38,559 nucleotides of DNA from Williamsia faeni (GCA_003202005.1 QJJF01000021.1:1-38559); one strand, 5' to 3'; positions 15,083-24,337 are shown, counted from the stretch's first letter. Program-made: numbers and translations. The notes: generated by a model from the sequence alone, not told the origin.

Positions 15083-16616
15083 TCATTGTCCTGATGCGGT
15101 ATCGAAAGCCTCCGGGCCGCGCAGTAGAGCCGGGACAACAGCAACAGCGGGGGCGGGTGCGCCCTCATTTTCAGTGCCGGCAGCCAAGATCCCTTTGATG
15201 GTGCGGTACTGCACATCACCGACCTGTAGAGCCCGATGGCACGCAGCGTTGACCCGGTCATCGGGATACCGTTTGCGCAGACCCACAACGCCTTGGATCG
15301 CTCGCAGCCGGTGCAGCGCGTTGACTTCAGAGAGCTCGGTGACGACGGCTACCGCTGCGGGTCCGATCTCGTCGGCTTGGTGGCGGCACCAGGACACGGT
15401 CTGCAACGTGTAGGCGACCTTGTGTGGTGGGTAGTGCTCGAAGTTCGTCGACCGCCCCGATAGATGCAGGACATGGGTGGCTGCGACCTCATCGCCGTCG
15501 AAGATCTGGACGATGTCGCCGGCGGTTCGGATCGTGACGCGTTGCCCGATCAGCCGCCACGGCACCGAATACAACGCTTTGCCGGCCTTGACATGACAGT
15601 CCGGCGCAATTTTGCCGACGTGATAGACCACATGTTCAAACGGTCTCGGCGGCAACGGTTTCAACGCTGCCTGTTCGATCTGAGTGAACAGATCGGCCGG
15701 TGCCATCCCGTCGATACCGCGGTGTGCATGCTGGCCGTAGACCTCGGTGCACCACAGCACCGCCGCGGCCTGCATCTGCGGTAGCGAGGTGAAGGTGCGG
15801 CCCCTCCAAAATGAGTCCCGGATGTAGGGCATGGGGCGTTCGACCCGTGGCTTGTCTTTGGGTTTGCGGGCCCGCGCCGGGTCGATCAGGACATCGTAAA
15901 ACGCAGCGAACTCGGCATAGCCCGGTTGATCTGCGGATCGTACAGATCAGGACGATCGACCCCGGTTTTGAGATTGTCGCACACGATCCGGGCCGGGGCG
16001 CCACCGAAGTACTCGAACGCCGCGACATGGGAAGCGCACCAAGATGATTGGTCCATCCGCAGCACCGGCTGGACGAACAACATCCGCGAGCACGCCAGGA
16101 TCATCGCGAACGCCCAGACCGCGACCCGCCGATCGGTGACCGGGTCATGCCACATGCCCAGTTTGCCGTAATCGACCTGCGCCTCATCGCCGGGCGGGAC
16201 CGCACCACGCGGCACCGTGCCTTGCCTTCCGCGAACTGTTCGGCGAATGCTGTTGTCACATAACGACGTACCGACGACTCCGATACACCGACGCCGTGAT
16301 CATCACGCAACCGTTGCGCGATGGTCGCCACCGTCACCGACTCGCCCAGCTGCTCTTTGATCCAGTCGTGATGCACCGCGATCGCCGGACGGGTCACCGC
16401 CCGCACCGCCGGATCAGCAACCTCGAGAAACCAGCCAGTAATCAACTCCCGCCACACCGACTCGTCGAACCGCTCAGCACCGGGAGTGATCCCCGCGGCG
16501 ATCGCCGGCGCTAAATATTTGCGGATCGTCTTGCGGCCGATCCCCAACGCCGCCGCGATCTGCACTTGGGACCGGCCGCCATGCCAATGCCGGAACAACT
16601 CCATCAAATCGGTCAT
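15083..16616 (-). pseudogene. istA: IstA transposase with two frameshifts
   Basis: The gene begins at ATG 16616 (GAGGAG upstream) with MTDLMELFRHWHGGRSQ and an HTH (QIAAALGIGRKTIRKYL). The reading frame is lost near 16218, resumes one frame over with PRGAVPPGDEAQVDYGKLG (the first catalytic Asp region of the DDE domain), and is lost again near 15917 after YDPQINRA. It then continues with RPMPYIRDSFWRGRTF to the stop at 15083. Both breaks are explained by loss of one base (GCAACGG to GCACGG-like, and GCTTATG to GCTATG-like). The product would be inactive unless these are sequencing errors. The IS itself looks otherwise young. Confidence 0.85.
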
Positions 16617-16794
16617 CGTCCACGTTCTCCTCGCCACCACGGCCCCTTCCAGGGCCGGGTTGGAGACCCTGGACGAAGCGAACCTGTAGCCGCACCCGAA
16701 CCCCGGCAGACACACCCCAGGGCGGAATTACGTGACGGCCGGAATTACGTGACGGACAACCCCATCAACCTGGGGAATTCCGTGACCGCTGACA

Positions 16795-17455
16795 ACTTGA
16801 GACTGAAGGGCCGCGATTTCAGGCCTCGCAGTCCCGTCGGGCCTGCGCCGCCAGCACTTTGCCCGTTTGGCATGCCAGCTGAAGGTGCTCTGGATTCACG
16901 CATCAGCTATTTGCAAGGTGCGGTTTGTCTGCGCCCCGCGATGAGCGGGCTCCGGTGCTCATCGGGTAAACAAATCGGTGAACCTCCATCGCCATATGCT
17001 TGACCGACTTCGGTCGACGCCGGAGCCCAGTTCTTCACACGACGACACAATGACAACACAACTCCAGTGATTAGCAAACACTCAAAATTCAAACCCGCCC
17101 AGTGCAATTCGAGGTCTTACGGGAACCAAACCACGGGCCAGAGTGGCATAGGCGATGCATGGAACAATAGGTTCACACTGGCCAGGTAGGACTATTGCTG
17201 AATACCATTCAGAACCGCATCCAACACTGGATGACCCCGGCCAGATCCTCGCTGACACCCGGGGGTCACCGGGCAGTTGACTGATTCGCGAATTCGTAAC
17301 CAGCACAGCAGATCTAGAGAATCCACGATGCGTCTTCAAAGTATGGCCTCCACGTACATAGCTCTGGACCTCCGACTGATCAGATTGTCCCCATCAACCA
17401 GGGTGACCAGATACGCAGATCGATCGCTACCTAGCATTGCACCGCCTCCCTTATC
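16795..17455. other. Gene-free region between IS21 element and integrase
   Basis: No supportable gene is seen in about 660 bases. The only clear structure is an 8-bp hairpin, CGATGAGC (16939-16946) with GCTCATCG (16957-16964). The region directly precedes the integrase gene and would be expected to carry its promoter and integrase arm-binding sites, but no repeated arm sites could be identified. Confidence 0.4.
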
Positions 17456-18670
17456 GTGGATTACGTGACGACGAACCGAATCGGCGCGCGGCGCAACCGA
17501 CGGGCAGGTGTCGAGGATCGCTGGCTCAAGAACGACAAGACTCCCTCGACGCTCTATGGCCAGGGAAAGCGCTGGCGCGCAAGGTATGTCGATGCAAATG
17601 GCGTTGAGAGATCCGCCGGAAACTTTGACCGGAAGGTCGACGCCCAGGCTGCACTCGCAGAGATCGTCGCGGCGATCCAGGCAGGTCGCCATGTAGCTCC
17701 CCGTGCGGGAAGCATTACTGTCGCGGCACAGTACGAGCGTTGGTGGTCATCCCAGGCACATACAAGTGTGAAGACAGCAGGCACGCGAGCATCCGCGTGG
17801 GCAGTGCACGTCGAACCCCGCTGGGGCCGCAGATACCTGTCAGACCTCGACACCGAGAGCGTTCGCGCCTGGGTCGCGTCAATGCACAAGCAAGAGATTG
17901 GCCCTACAACGATCGAGAACGCCTACGGCGTACTCCGCATGGTCCTGGCCTCGGCAGTCGAAGCACGTCGCCTGCCGAGCAACCCCTGTGAAGGTGTCAA
18001 ACTCCCCCGTCGCAAACATTCGGACCGCAGCTACCTCAGCCATGTACAGGTGCAGCAACTCGCCGACGCCATCGAGTGGATGCCCATCGTGGTCCTGTTT
18101 CTCTCCTACACCGGACTCAGATGGGGCGAGATGGCCGCACTACGCCCACGCGACTTCGATATGCCCCGTCGACGAGTCGACATCAACCGCGCGGTGACCG
18201 AGGCCAACGGCTTGGTGTGGGGCAACCCGAAGGATCACGAACGCCGCTCAGTGCCCTTCCCCGCCGCCCTCATCGACGATCTGGAGGCGCTCATGGCCCA
18301 CAAGGGCCGAGACGACCTCGTGTTCACCAACAGCCGCGGCGGACTTCTACGCGTCTCGAACTATCGCCCTCGATACTTCGCCGCCGCCGTCACCGCGTGC
18401 CAGAAGGATGATTCGTCATTCCCGACGATCACGCCGCACGATCTTCGTCACACTGCAGCAAGCCTGGCGGTGTCCGCCGGCGCCAACGTCCTCGGCGTCC
18501 AACGCATGCTCGGGCACGCGAAAGCGTCCATGACTCTGGACGTCTACAGCGACCTGTTCGACTCAGATCTCGACGCTGTGGCAGGTGCCCTAGACGTCGC
18601 AATCCAACGCTCGCGTGAAAATCCTGCGGACAAACTGCGGACAAAACAGGAAACAGCCCCTTCCGACTAA
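17456..18670 (+). CDS. int: Tyrosine site-specific integrase of the tRNA-Ala element
   Basis: This protein has 404 residues. The arms are an N-terminal AP2-like DNA-binding part (KRWRARYVDANGVERS), a SAM-like core-binding domain (about 85-180) and a C-terminal catalytic domain. Catalytic residues visible are Arg222 (YTGLRWGEM), Lys259, His328/Arg331 (TPHDLRHTA), His354 (LGHAK) and the nucleophile Tyr364 (LDVYSDLF). It integrates the element into the tRNA-Ala gene whose 3' end lies 34 bases downstream. GTG 17456 or GTG 17465 may be the start; neither has a strong ribosome-binding site. The excisionase-like protein at 9424-9633 is the probable partner. Confidence 0.92.
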   Translation: MDYVTTNRIGARRNRRAGVEDRWLKNDKTPSTLYGQGKRWRARYVDANGVERSAGNFDRKVDAQAALAEIVAAIQAGRHVAPRAGSITVAAQYERWWSSQAHTSVKTAGTRASAWAVHVEPRWGRRYLSDLDTESVRAWVASMHKQEIGPTTIENAYGVLRMVLASAVEARRLPSNPCEGVKLPRRKHSDRSYLSHVQVQQLADAIEWMPIVVLFLSYTGLRWGEMAALRPRDFDMPRRRVDINRAVTEANGLVWGNPKDHERRSVPFPAALIDDLEALMAHKGRDDLVFTNSRGGLLRVSNYRPRYFAAAVTACQKDDSSFPTITPHDLRHTAASLAVSAGANVLGVQRMLGHAKASMTLDVYSDLFDSDLDAVAGALDVAIQRSRENPADKLRTKQETAPSD

Positions 18671-18681
18671 GTCGGAAAGGG
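18657..18681 (+). terminator. Hairpin over the integrase stop codon
   Basis: TTCCGAC (18661-18667) and GTCGGAA (18671-18677) form a perfect stem extended by GC pairs. The integrase stop codon TAA (18668-18670) forms its 3-base loop. A weakly T-rich stretch follows. It probably ends integrase transcription before the oppositely oriented tRNA gene. Confidence 0.55.
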
Positions 18682-18703
18682 CCTCTGACCTGCTATTTCT
18701 CTG

Positions 18704-18776
18704 TGGAGCTAAGGGGAATCGAACCCCTGACCTTCTCGATGCGAACGAGACGCGCTACCAACTGCGCTATAGCCCC
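18704..18776 (-). tRNA. tRNA-Ala, anticodon CGC
   Basis: On the minus strand, acceptor arms GGGGCTA and TAGCTCC pair (one G-U). The D arm is GCGC-AGTTGGTA-GCGC, the anticodon stem is TCTCG/CGAGA with loop TTCGCAT (anticodon CGC), and the T arm is AGGGG-TTCGATT-CCCCT. The length is 73 bases without an encoded CCA. Its 3' end points towards the integrase gene, so it is the attachment site of the integrated element and is intact after insertion. Confidence 0.95.
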
Positions 18777-18820
18777 TTCGTTGCCCTCGCGAGCAACTTG
18801 AACAGGTTAACACTGGCCGG

Positions 18821-19999
18821 TTATTGGCCCACAACCCGTCGGTAGGAATGTTCGCGATCGATGTCGTCGATGCGTGCAGCGTGCTCGTAGCTGGGCAGAT
18901 GATCGAAGATCGGGTCTTCGTCGTCGATCTCCAGAACGATCGCTCCTGGGCGGCGCAGGCGGGCCGGGATGTCCGCGCGGGGGTCGACTTCCGGATGTGC
19001 GCGACGCTCTTCTTCCTCACGGCGTGCACGGGCGAGACGACGCATCCGCTGCTGGAAGATCCGCTGCTCGTTGCGTACTGCGCGGCGCAGGAAGAACATG
19101 TAGCCGAGCAGTCCGACGACCAATACCGCAGTCGCGATCCACCCGACCGTACCGAGCAGGACACCCGCTCCAACGCTGAGCAGCGCGAGCACACCTAGCA
19201 GGGCCATCACACGCTGACGGAACCGATAGCGCTTGTCGCTGCGTTCGCGTTCGGCCTCGGGGTCGAAGCCGCCGCGACGGATACGGCGAGCCGAATTGTC
19301 TTCGGCCACTTCCTCGTCGGCGTCGTCTTCGTCAGCATCGGCTTCGAGGTCGTCGTATTCGGCGTCATCCTCGTAGTCGTCGTCTTCGAGGTCGTCGTCG
19401 TACTCAGCATCTTCGAGTTCAGCATCGTCGGACTCTTCGTCGAGTTCGTCTTCGCTCTCGGCGACGGCGTCGTCATCGTCTGATTCGGCGTCTTCGAGAT
19501 CGTCAGCGTCGTCGACAACCTCAACGTCTGCCTTGTCGTCCGCCTCGGCCTCGATGTCGGTGTCGCTGTCACCCTCGACCTCGCTCTCGTCGGAGTCGTC
19601 GATGTCATCTGTTGCGGAGTCTGCTTCGACTGCAACCTTTTTCATCACGGGAGTCTTGTCGGCCTCTGGTGCATCCGTCGTCTCGGCGTCCACGACATCA
19701 ACGTCGTCGACCTCATCAACATCAACGTCGGCTTCCTTGACCGCCGTTGCGGTTCCACCGGTCGCAACAACCTTGCGGTACTCACGGACCGGCGGTTCCC
19801 ACTCGGCGTCGTGCGGGTGCCGGCCAGAGGCCATGCGTCGTTTGGTCTTTGCAATGTTCCGACCGCCACGGTGGAGTACACGCGTCGACAGCGCTGCGTC
19901 ACTTGTCTTGCGCACAGTCGGTCGCGACTTCACGACCATCGGCACCAAAACAAAAAGCCAGATCGCCACCAGACACACCCACAACAGCGAATTCGGCAT
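18821..19999 (-). CDS. SepX/GlpR-like divisome membrane protein
   Basis: This protein has 392 residues. ATG 19999 is the start because AAAGGAG lies 7 bases upstream. An N-terminal membrane segment (SLLWVCLVAIWLFVLVPMVV) is followed by a basic stretch. A central linker of about 170 residues is almost wholly Asp/Glu/Ala/Val. A hairpin of two membrane segments (MALLGVLALLSVGAGVLLG and WIATAVLVVGLLGYMFFL) and a conserved cytoplasmic tail with ARRE, ARLRRPGAIVLEIDDEDP and DDIDREHSYRRVVGQ complete it. This layout is that of the actinobacterial SepX/GlpR family, which acts with SepF/FtsZ in division. The neighbouring order matches the rimJ-moeA-galU locus of mycobacteria. Confidence 0.8.
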   Translation of the reverse strand: MPNSLLWVCLVAIWLFVLVPMVVKSRPTVRKTSDAALSTRVLHRGGRNIAKTKRRMASGRHPHDAEWEPPVREYRKVVATGGTATAVKEADVDVDEVDDVDVVDAETTDAPEADKTPVMKKVAVEADSATDDIDDSDESEVEGDSDTDIEAEADDKADVEVVDDADDLEDAESDDDDAVAESEDELDEESDDAELEDAEYDDDLEDDDYEDDAEYDDLEADADEDDADEEVAEDNSARRIRRGGFDPEAERERSDKRYRFRQRVMALLGVLALLSVGAGVLLGTVGWIATAVLVVGLLGYMFFLRRAVRNEQRIFQQRMRRLARARREEEERRAHPEVDPRADIPARLRRPGAIVLEIDDEDPIFDHLPSYEHAARIDDIDREHSYRRVVGQ

Positions 20000-20138
20000 G
20001 GGCAGCTCCTTTCCTTCGGCAACCTCGCTCGACCAATCAGCCGAGTGCGCGTTCGTCACTCCCGTAACAAGCGCTCCAAGCCAGGCTATTGCGTACGCGC
20101 ACGCAACCTGCGTAGACGCGCCGAGGAGGGGTCAAATC

Positions 20139-20792
20139 TCAGAACGTTGCGCGGCCTGCTCGCACAAGCCTTTCGACGGCGGTGCCGGAATTTTCTTCGA
20201 CTGTCAATGCCAGGAGCAGGTGGTCACGCCATGCTCCGTTGACATCCATGTACCACTTGAGCAGCCCTTCGTCGCGGAACCCCACCTTGTGGAGCACTGA
20301 CAACGACGCCGCGTTCTCGGGCTGGACTGTCGCTTCGAGCCGATGGAGGCCCACCGTCGAGAAGCAGTGGTCGACACCGAGAGCCAGTGCGCCGGTGGCC
20401 ACTCCGCGACCGGTGACCGCAGAATCGACCCAGTAGCCGATCCACGCATTGCGCAGCGCACCCCGCTGGATGTTGCCGACGGTGAGTTGTCCGCAGTATT
20501 CGCCGTCGAGTTCGATGACCATCGGCAGCATGTTCCCGGCCTTGGCCTCGGCGCGGAGCACAGAGTGCAATCCGGGCCAGGCCGCGGGATTGTGCCGGGC
20601 CGACCACAAACCCGAACCGGTCGGTTCCCATGGCATCAGCGAGTTCTGGTTCTCGATCCGCAGTCGACTCCACGCGCGCGCATCACGCAACCGAACAGCC
20701 CGAACCGTGAGGGTGCCACCCTCGACACCGATCGGACCCAACTTCGCGGGCCACCCCCGCCGAGACGTATCCCCTCTGCTCCAGGCACGCAC
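20139..20792 (-). CDS. rimJ: RimJ/RimL-type GNAT N-acetyltransferase
   Basis: This 217-residue protein starts at GTG 20792; in-frame ATGs at 20834 and 20831 would overlap moeA by about 30 bases. RRGWPAKLGP is where mycobacterial RimJ homologues begin to align. The GNAT fold shows MVIELDGEYCGQLTVGNI, WIGYWVDSAVTGRGVATGALAL (acetyl-CoA pyrophosphate loop), and HRLEATVQPENAASLSVLHKVGFRDEG. It transfers acetyl groups to N-termini of ribosomal or other proteins; the target here is unknown. It lies 10 bases downstream of moeA on the same strand and is probably co-transcribed. Confidence 0.82.
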   Translation of the reverse strand: MRAWSRGDTSRRGWPAKLGPIGVEGGTLTVRAVRLRDARAWSRLRIENQNSLMPWEPTGSGLWSARHNPAAWPGLHSVLRAEAKAGNMLPMVIELDGEYCGQLTVGNIQRGALRNAWIGYWVDSAVTGRGVATGALALGVDHCFSTVGLHRLEATVQPENAASLSVLHKVGFRDEGLLKWYMDVNGAWRDHLLLALTVEENSGTAVERLVRAGRATF

Positions 20793-20802
20793 AGTTGCAG
20801 TC

Positions 20803-22068
20803 TTACCCGCGCTGCGCCAGGAACGCCACATCAACCTCGTCGCCGGGCCGCAACTCCACGTCCTCGGGTTCGATGATCACCAGACAGTTGGCCTCAGCCA
20901 GGCCGGCCAGCAGATGTGAGCCACCGTCAGGGGCTGAAATCACTTGTGCGAGATACTCGCCGGTCTGCTCGTCGCGCATCAACTGTCCGCGGAGATATCC
21001 CCGACGACCTTCGACCGACGTGATCGCACCGACGGTCCGCGCGCGCACCACTCGGCGCATCGGCTGGCGTTTGCCCATCGCGATCCGGATGAGCGGGCGC
21101 ACCATCACCTCGAAGGCAACAAGGGCGCTGACCGGATTCGACGGCAACAAGAATGTCGGCACCTCATCACGGCCGAGCTGTCCGAAACCTTGTACGGACG
21201 CAGGGTACATCGCGATCCGGGTGATCTCGAGGTCACCGAGTTCGGCGAGCGCTTCCTTGATCGTTTCGGACGCAGCCCCGCCGACGGGACCGGTGATCAC
21301 CACGATCTCGGACCGAATGAGTTGTCCTTCAACGATTTCGCGCAGCTGGGTCGGTTCTTTGTCGGCGATACCGACGCGGTTCACGTCGGCGCCGGCATCA
21401 CGTGCGGCAGCCGCGATCGCATAGCTGTTGACGTCATAGACCTGCCCGCCGCCGGCAGTGCGATCGATGTCGACCAGCTCCCCGCCGACCGAGATCACCG
21501 ACAACCGCGGTCGCGGATGGACCAGAACCCGCTCGCATCCGACGGCAGCGAGCAAACCCACCTGGGCCGGACCGATGATCGTCCCCGCGCGCACCGCGAC
21601 ATCACCGGGCTGCACATCGGCGCCCTCATGGCGGACGTACTGTCCGCTGCGCACCGCATGACCGACGCGCACCTTCGGCAGACCTCCATCGGTCCAGCGG
21701 CGCGGAACCACGGCGTCTGCCAGCGTCGGCAACGGGGCGCCGGTTTCCACGCGGACCGCCTGGCGGGGTTGCAGCCGGGTCGGAGTCCGCGAACCGGCCT
21801 TGAGTTCACCGACCACCGGAAGGACCACGATCACGTGATCCCCCGGTGACTCGGAATCGTCGCCGGCGATACTGCCCGCATCGGCGACGTCGACACTGCG
21901 CACCGCGTAGCCGTCGATGGCCGACTGATCAAAACCGGGAAGCGGCCGGTCGGCCGTCACGTCCTCGGCACACAGCAAACCTTGGGATTCGGAGATCGCC
22001 ACGCGTACCGGCCGAGGCGCCACCGCTGCAGCGGTCACCCGACTCAGCTGATCCTCCACCGAACGCAC
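20803..22068 (-). CDS. moeA: Molybdopterin molybdotransferase MoeA
   Basis: This 421-residue protein starts at GTG 22068 with GAGAGGAG upstream. MoeA inserts molybdate into adenylylated molybdopterin, the last step of molybdenum-cofactor synthesis in the cytoplasm. The domain order is usual: an N-terminal part with PLPGFDQSAIDGYAVRS, a beta domain, the MoCF-binding domain with VVITGPVGGAASETIKEAL (the usual SGGxSxGxxD is changed to TGPVGGAASE), and a C-terminal domain with FLLPSNPVSALVAFEVMVRP. Its length is normal. It lies between galU and rimJ as in mycobacteria (moeA1). Confidence 0.92.
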   Translation of the reverse strand: MRSVEDQLSRVTAAAVAPRPVRVAISESQGLLCAEDVTADRPLPGFDQSAIDGYAVRSVDVADAGSIAGDDSESPGDHVIVVLPVVGELKAGSRTPTRLQPRQAVRVETGAPLPTLADAVVPRRWTDGGLPKVRVGHAVRSGQYVRHEGADVQPGDVAVRAGTIIGPAQVGLLAAVGCERVLVHPRPRLSVISVGGELVDIDRTAGGGQVYDVNSYAIAAAARDAGADVNRVGIADKEPTQLREIVEGQLIRSEIVVITGPVGGAASETIKEALAELGDLEITRIAMYPASVQGFGQLGRDEVPTFLLPSNPVSALVAFEVMVRPLIRIAMGKRQPMRRVVRARTVGAITSVEGRRGYLRGQLMRDEQTGEYLAQVISAPDGGSHLLAGLAEANCLVIIEPEDVELRPGDEVDVAFLAQRG

Positions 22069-22212
22069 CGATCATCTCCTCTCCCCCGCGATCAGACCAC
22101 GAAGCCCGGAATGGCACGGGAGTCTGCACACACGTCAGGCTTGACGTTAGCGGGTTTCCACGGCCACGTCGGTTCACGACCCGGTAGGTCGGGCACGTTC
22201 TGGCGAAAAGTC

Positions 22213-23160
22213 TCAGAAGCCGAGACGCTGAATCAGCCACTCCCGGAGTTCGGGACCATAGTCATCGCGGTCGAGGGCAAGATCCACCGACGCCTTCAGG
22301 TAGCCGCCCGGGTTACCGAGGTCGTGACGGGTTCCGCGATGCACCACCACGTGGACCGGATGACCCTCTTCGATCAGGAGTGCGATCGCGTCGGTGAGCT
22401 GCAGTTCGCCACCCGCACCCGGCTTGATGCGACGGAGCGCATCAAAGATCGCGCGGTCGAGAATGTACCGGCCGGCCGCCGCGTAGTTCGACGGCGCGTC
22501 TTCGGCCTTCGGCTTCTCGACCATGCCTTTGAGCTTCATGACGTTCGGGTTCGTGGCGTCGGGGAGTTCCTCGACGTCGAACACGCCGTAGGCGCTGATC
22601 TTGTCGGTGGGGACTTCGATCGCACACAGAACGGTGCCGCCACGCTTCGCGCGGGTCCGGGCCATCACTTCGAGCACACCGGAGGGCATGACGAGGTCGT
22701 CGGGCAGCAGCACGGCCACCGCGTCCTCATCGTCGTCGAGCATTGCCTCGACACAGCCGACAGCGTGACCCAGTCCGAGTGGCTTGTCCTGAACCACCGA
22801 TGCGACCTCCAGCAACGACGGCGCGTTGCGGACCTTTGCAAGCATGGTGTCTTTGCCGCGCGACTCCAGCGTGTGTTCGAGAACGAGGTCCTCGACGAAG
22901 TGGGCCACGACCCCGTCTTTGCCGGGCGAGGTGATAATCAGCAATCGTTCGGCTCCGGCGGCCTTTGCTTCTTCTGCCACCAACTCGATACCCGGTGTAT
23001 CAACAACGGGGAGGAGCTCTTTCGGGACTGTTTTGGTCGCGGGGAGAAAACGTGTTCCCAAACCGGCAGCGGGAACAATTGCGGTCCTCGGAATAGGGGG
23101 TGTTCCGGGTACCGACTCGTATTCGACCTCGTCGGTCGGCTTCATCTGCGCTTCAATCAT
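22213..23160 (-). CDS. galU: UTP-glucose-1-phosphate uridylyltransferase GalU
   Basis: This 315-residue protein forms UDP-glucose from UTP and glucose-1-phosphate for cell-wall and storage glycans. The nucleotide-binding signature AAGLGTRFLPATKTVPKELLP lies near residue 32. Family blocks VDTPGIELVAEEA, LGLGHAVGCVEAML, LLPDDLVM, GVFDVEELPD and VEKPKAEDAPSNYAAAGRYIL follow in order. ATG 23160 is the start; ATG six codons later is possible. It is divergent from the cyclo-ligase gene, with about 80 bases between them. Confidence 0.95.
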   Translation of the reverse strand: MIEAQMKPTDEVEYESVPGTPPIPRTAIVPAAGLGTRFLPATKTVPKELLPVVDTPGIELVAEEAKAAGAERLLIITSPGKDGVVAHFVEDLVLEHTLESRGKDTMLAKVRNAPSLLEVASVVQDKPLGLGHAVGCVEAMLDDDEDAVAVLLPDDLVMPSGVLEVMARTRAKRGGTVLCAIEVPTDKISAYGVFDVEELPDATNPNVMKLKGMVEKPKAEDAPSNYAAAGRYILDRAIFDALRRIKPGAGGELQLTDAIALLIEEGHPVHVVVHRGTRHDLGNPGGYLKASVDLALDRDDYGPELREWLIQRLGF

Positions 23161-23260
23161 TTTCCACCCTACGTTGCTCCACTACGGCATCCACAGATAA
23201 ACCTATCGGCAGACCGCTTCCCACGAGAGGCTTGTACCCATCAAAAATAAGAAGTACACC

Positions 23261-23839
23261 TTGCGACAGCACCTGCAAGGCCTGCGCGAGGGCATGTCTC
23301 CGCAGGTCAGAGCCGCCGCGAACGCCAATCTTGTGACGTGGATTACCCGCCTGGGAGTCGCCGGCCAACCGGAGATCGGGCCAGACGCCACGATTGCCGC
23401 CCACGTCCCGATCGGTACCGAGCCCGGTTCGGTCGCGATGCTCGAAGCCCTGCGTGATCAGCGGCATCGGGTGCTGCTGCCGATCGTCGGCCCGGGGGAT
23501 CCGTCCCCACTGAGCTGGGCGGGTTACGACGGTCCCGAGTCACTCACCACCGGCCGCTTCGGCCTGCTCGAACCCGCCGGAGCACCCCAACCGGGCAGTG
23601 TGATCAATTCCGCCGATCTGATCTTGGTCCCCGCACTCGCCGTCGATCGAAGTGGAAACCGGCTCGGTCGCGGTGCGGGCTATTACGACCGTTCGCTCCA
23701 GTCGATCGATACAAAACGCCTGGTTGCCGTTGTCTATGACCATGAGGTCCTCGACGAGATTCCCGGGGACGCCCTGGACGTGCCGATGGGCTGGAGCCTG
23801 ACACCGTCGGGGGGTTTCCACCGCCTGGGAACAACCTGA
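23261..23839 (+). CDS. 5-formyltetrahydrofolate cyclo-ligase
   Basis: This protein has about 192 residues and converts 5-formyl-THF to 5,10-methenyl-THF with ATP. The ATP-binding motif RLGRGAGYYDRSL near the C-terminus and the DLILVPALAVDRSGNRLG strand are diagnostic. The first conventional start codon is TTG 23261. The reading frame is open back to 23201, and the lysine-rich upstream codons fit the usual family N-terminus, so translation may start upstream at a rare codon (ATC 23240, with GAGAGG 9 bases before it). It is the first gene of a plus-strand run with the FmdB-like and SAF genes. Confidence 0.9.
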   Translation: MRQHLQGLREGMSPQVRAAANANLVTWITRLGVAGQPEIGPDATIAAHVPIGTEPGSVAMLEALRDQRHRVLLPIVGPGDPSPLSWAGYDGPESLTTGRFGLLEPAGAPQPGSVINSADLILVPALAVDRSGNRLGRGAGYYDRSLQSIDTKRLVAVVYDHEVLDEIPGDALDVPMGWSLTPSGGFHRLGTT

Positions 23840-23919
23840 CCTTGGCACTCGTTAACGTAGAGTGCCAACTTCGCTGTAGAATCCACAACGTTCTCGGCTA
23901 AACACTTCGGAGGTCCTCG

Positions 23920-24240
23920 GTGCCCACTTATTCGTATGCCTGTACACAGTGCGACAACCGCTTCGACATCGTGCAGTCGTTCAGCGAAAACTCGCTGACG
24001 GAGTGCCCGCAATGTGCCGGTAAGCTGCGGAAACTGTTCAACAGTGTTGGGATCGTCTTCAAGGGCAGCGGCTTCTATCGCAACGACAGCCGGTCGACAT
24101 CGACCAGCAGCGAACCGAGCTCCAGCAGCGACTCCTCGACCAAGAAGGAATCGACCTCGACGTCATCGTCGAGCGACTCGAGCAGCAGCTCGTCGAGTAG
24201 TTCCTCGACCTCGAGCACCCCGGCCGCAGCAGCTTCCTGA
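23920..24240 (+). CDS. FmdB-family zinc-ribbon protein with serine-rich tail
   Basis: This 106-residue protein starts at GTG 23920 with GGAGG upstream. The first 45 residues are the FmdB zinc ribbon: YSYACTQCDNRFD and LTECPQCAGKLRKLF, four cysteines in two CxxC pairs. GSGFYRND follows. The remaining 50 residues are nearly all Ser/Thr with a few Lys/Glu and end in Pro/Ala. The same architecture is found in the mycobacterial orthologue at this locus (Rv0991c). The family role is poorly defined; chaperone-like and regulatory functions have been proposed. Confidence 0.88.
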   Translation: MPTYSYACTQCDNRFDIVQSFSENSLTECPQCAGKLRKLFNSVGIVFKGSGFYRNDSRSTSTSSEPSSSSDSSTKKESTSTSSSSDSSSSSSSSSSTSSTPAAAAS

Positions 24241-24278
24241 CGGACGTTTGTCCACAGTTACAAGGCCTGCCCACAATC

Positions 24279-24298
24279 CCGGCCGCGCAAGCGGCCGG
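24279..24298. terminator. GC-rich hairpin after the FmdB-like gene
   Basis: CCGGCCGC-gcaa-GCGGCCGG is a perfect 8-bp stem closed by a GNRA-type tetraloop, 39 bases after the stop. No T-run follows, so termination is plausible only as the I-shaped type common in actinobacteria. Confidence 0.45.
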
Positions 24299-24337
24299 TC
24301 AGCGGATCCCGTCGCCCTATTGACTTAGCGTTCGGCC

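Larger units (their letters stand above)
14157..16794 (-). mobile_element. Complete IS21-family insertion sequence (2638 bp) with 6-bp target duplication
   Basis: The ends match as inverted repeats: the left end begins TGTC and continues CGGTCACGTAATTCC, and the right end read on the minus strand begins TGTCAGCGGTCACGGAATTCC. Further copies of the GGAATTACGTGACGG motif lie at 16723-16738 and 16740-16755, with a variant near 14190; these are the multiple terminal repeats typical of IS21. ACTTGA flanks both sides (14151-14156 and 16795-16800) as a perfect target duplication. istA (frameshifted) and istB are carried on the minus strand. The joined target would have contained the hairpin CTCAAG...CTTGAG. 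Confidence 0.9.

Noticed and set aside
15083-16616. Programmed frameshifting in istA
   Set aside because: Neither break lies in a clear slippery run and IS21 istA is not known to need frameshifting; two separate base losses explain it better.
21982-23250. A 422-codon plus-strand frame opposite galU
   Set aside because: Antisense shadow: GalU on the minus strand has all family blocks.
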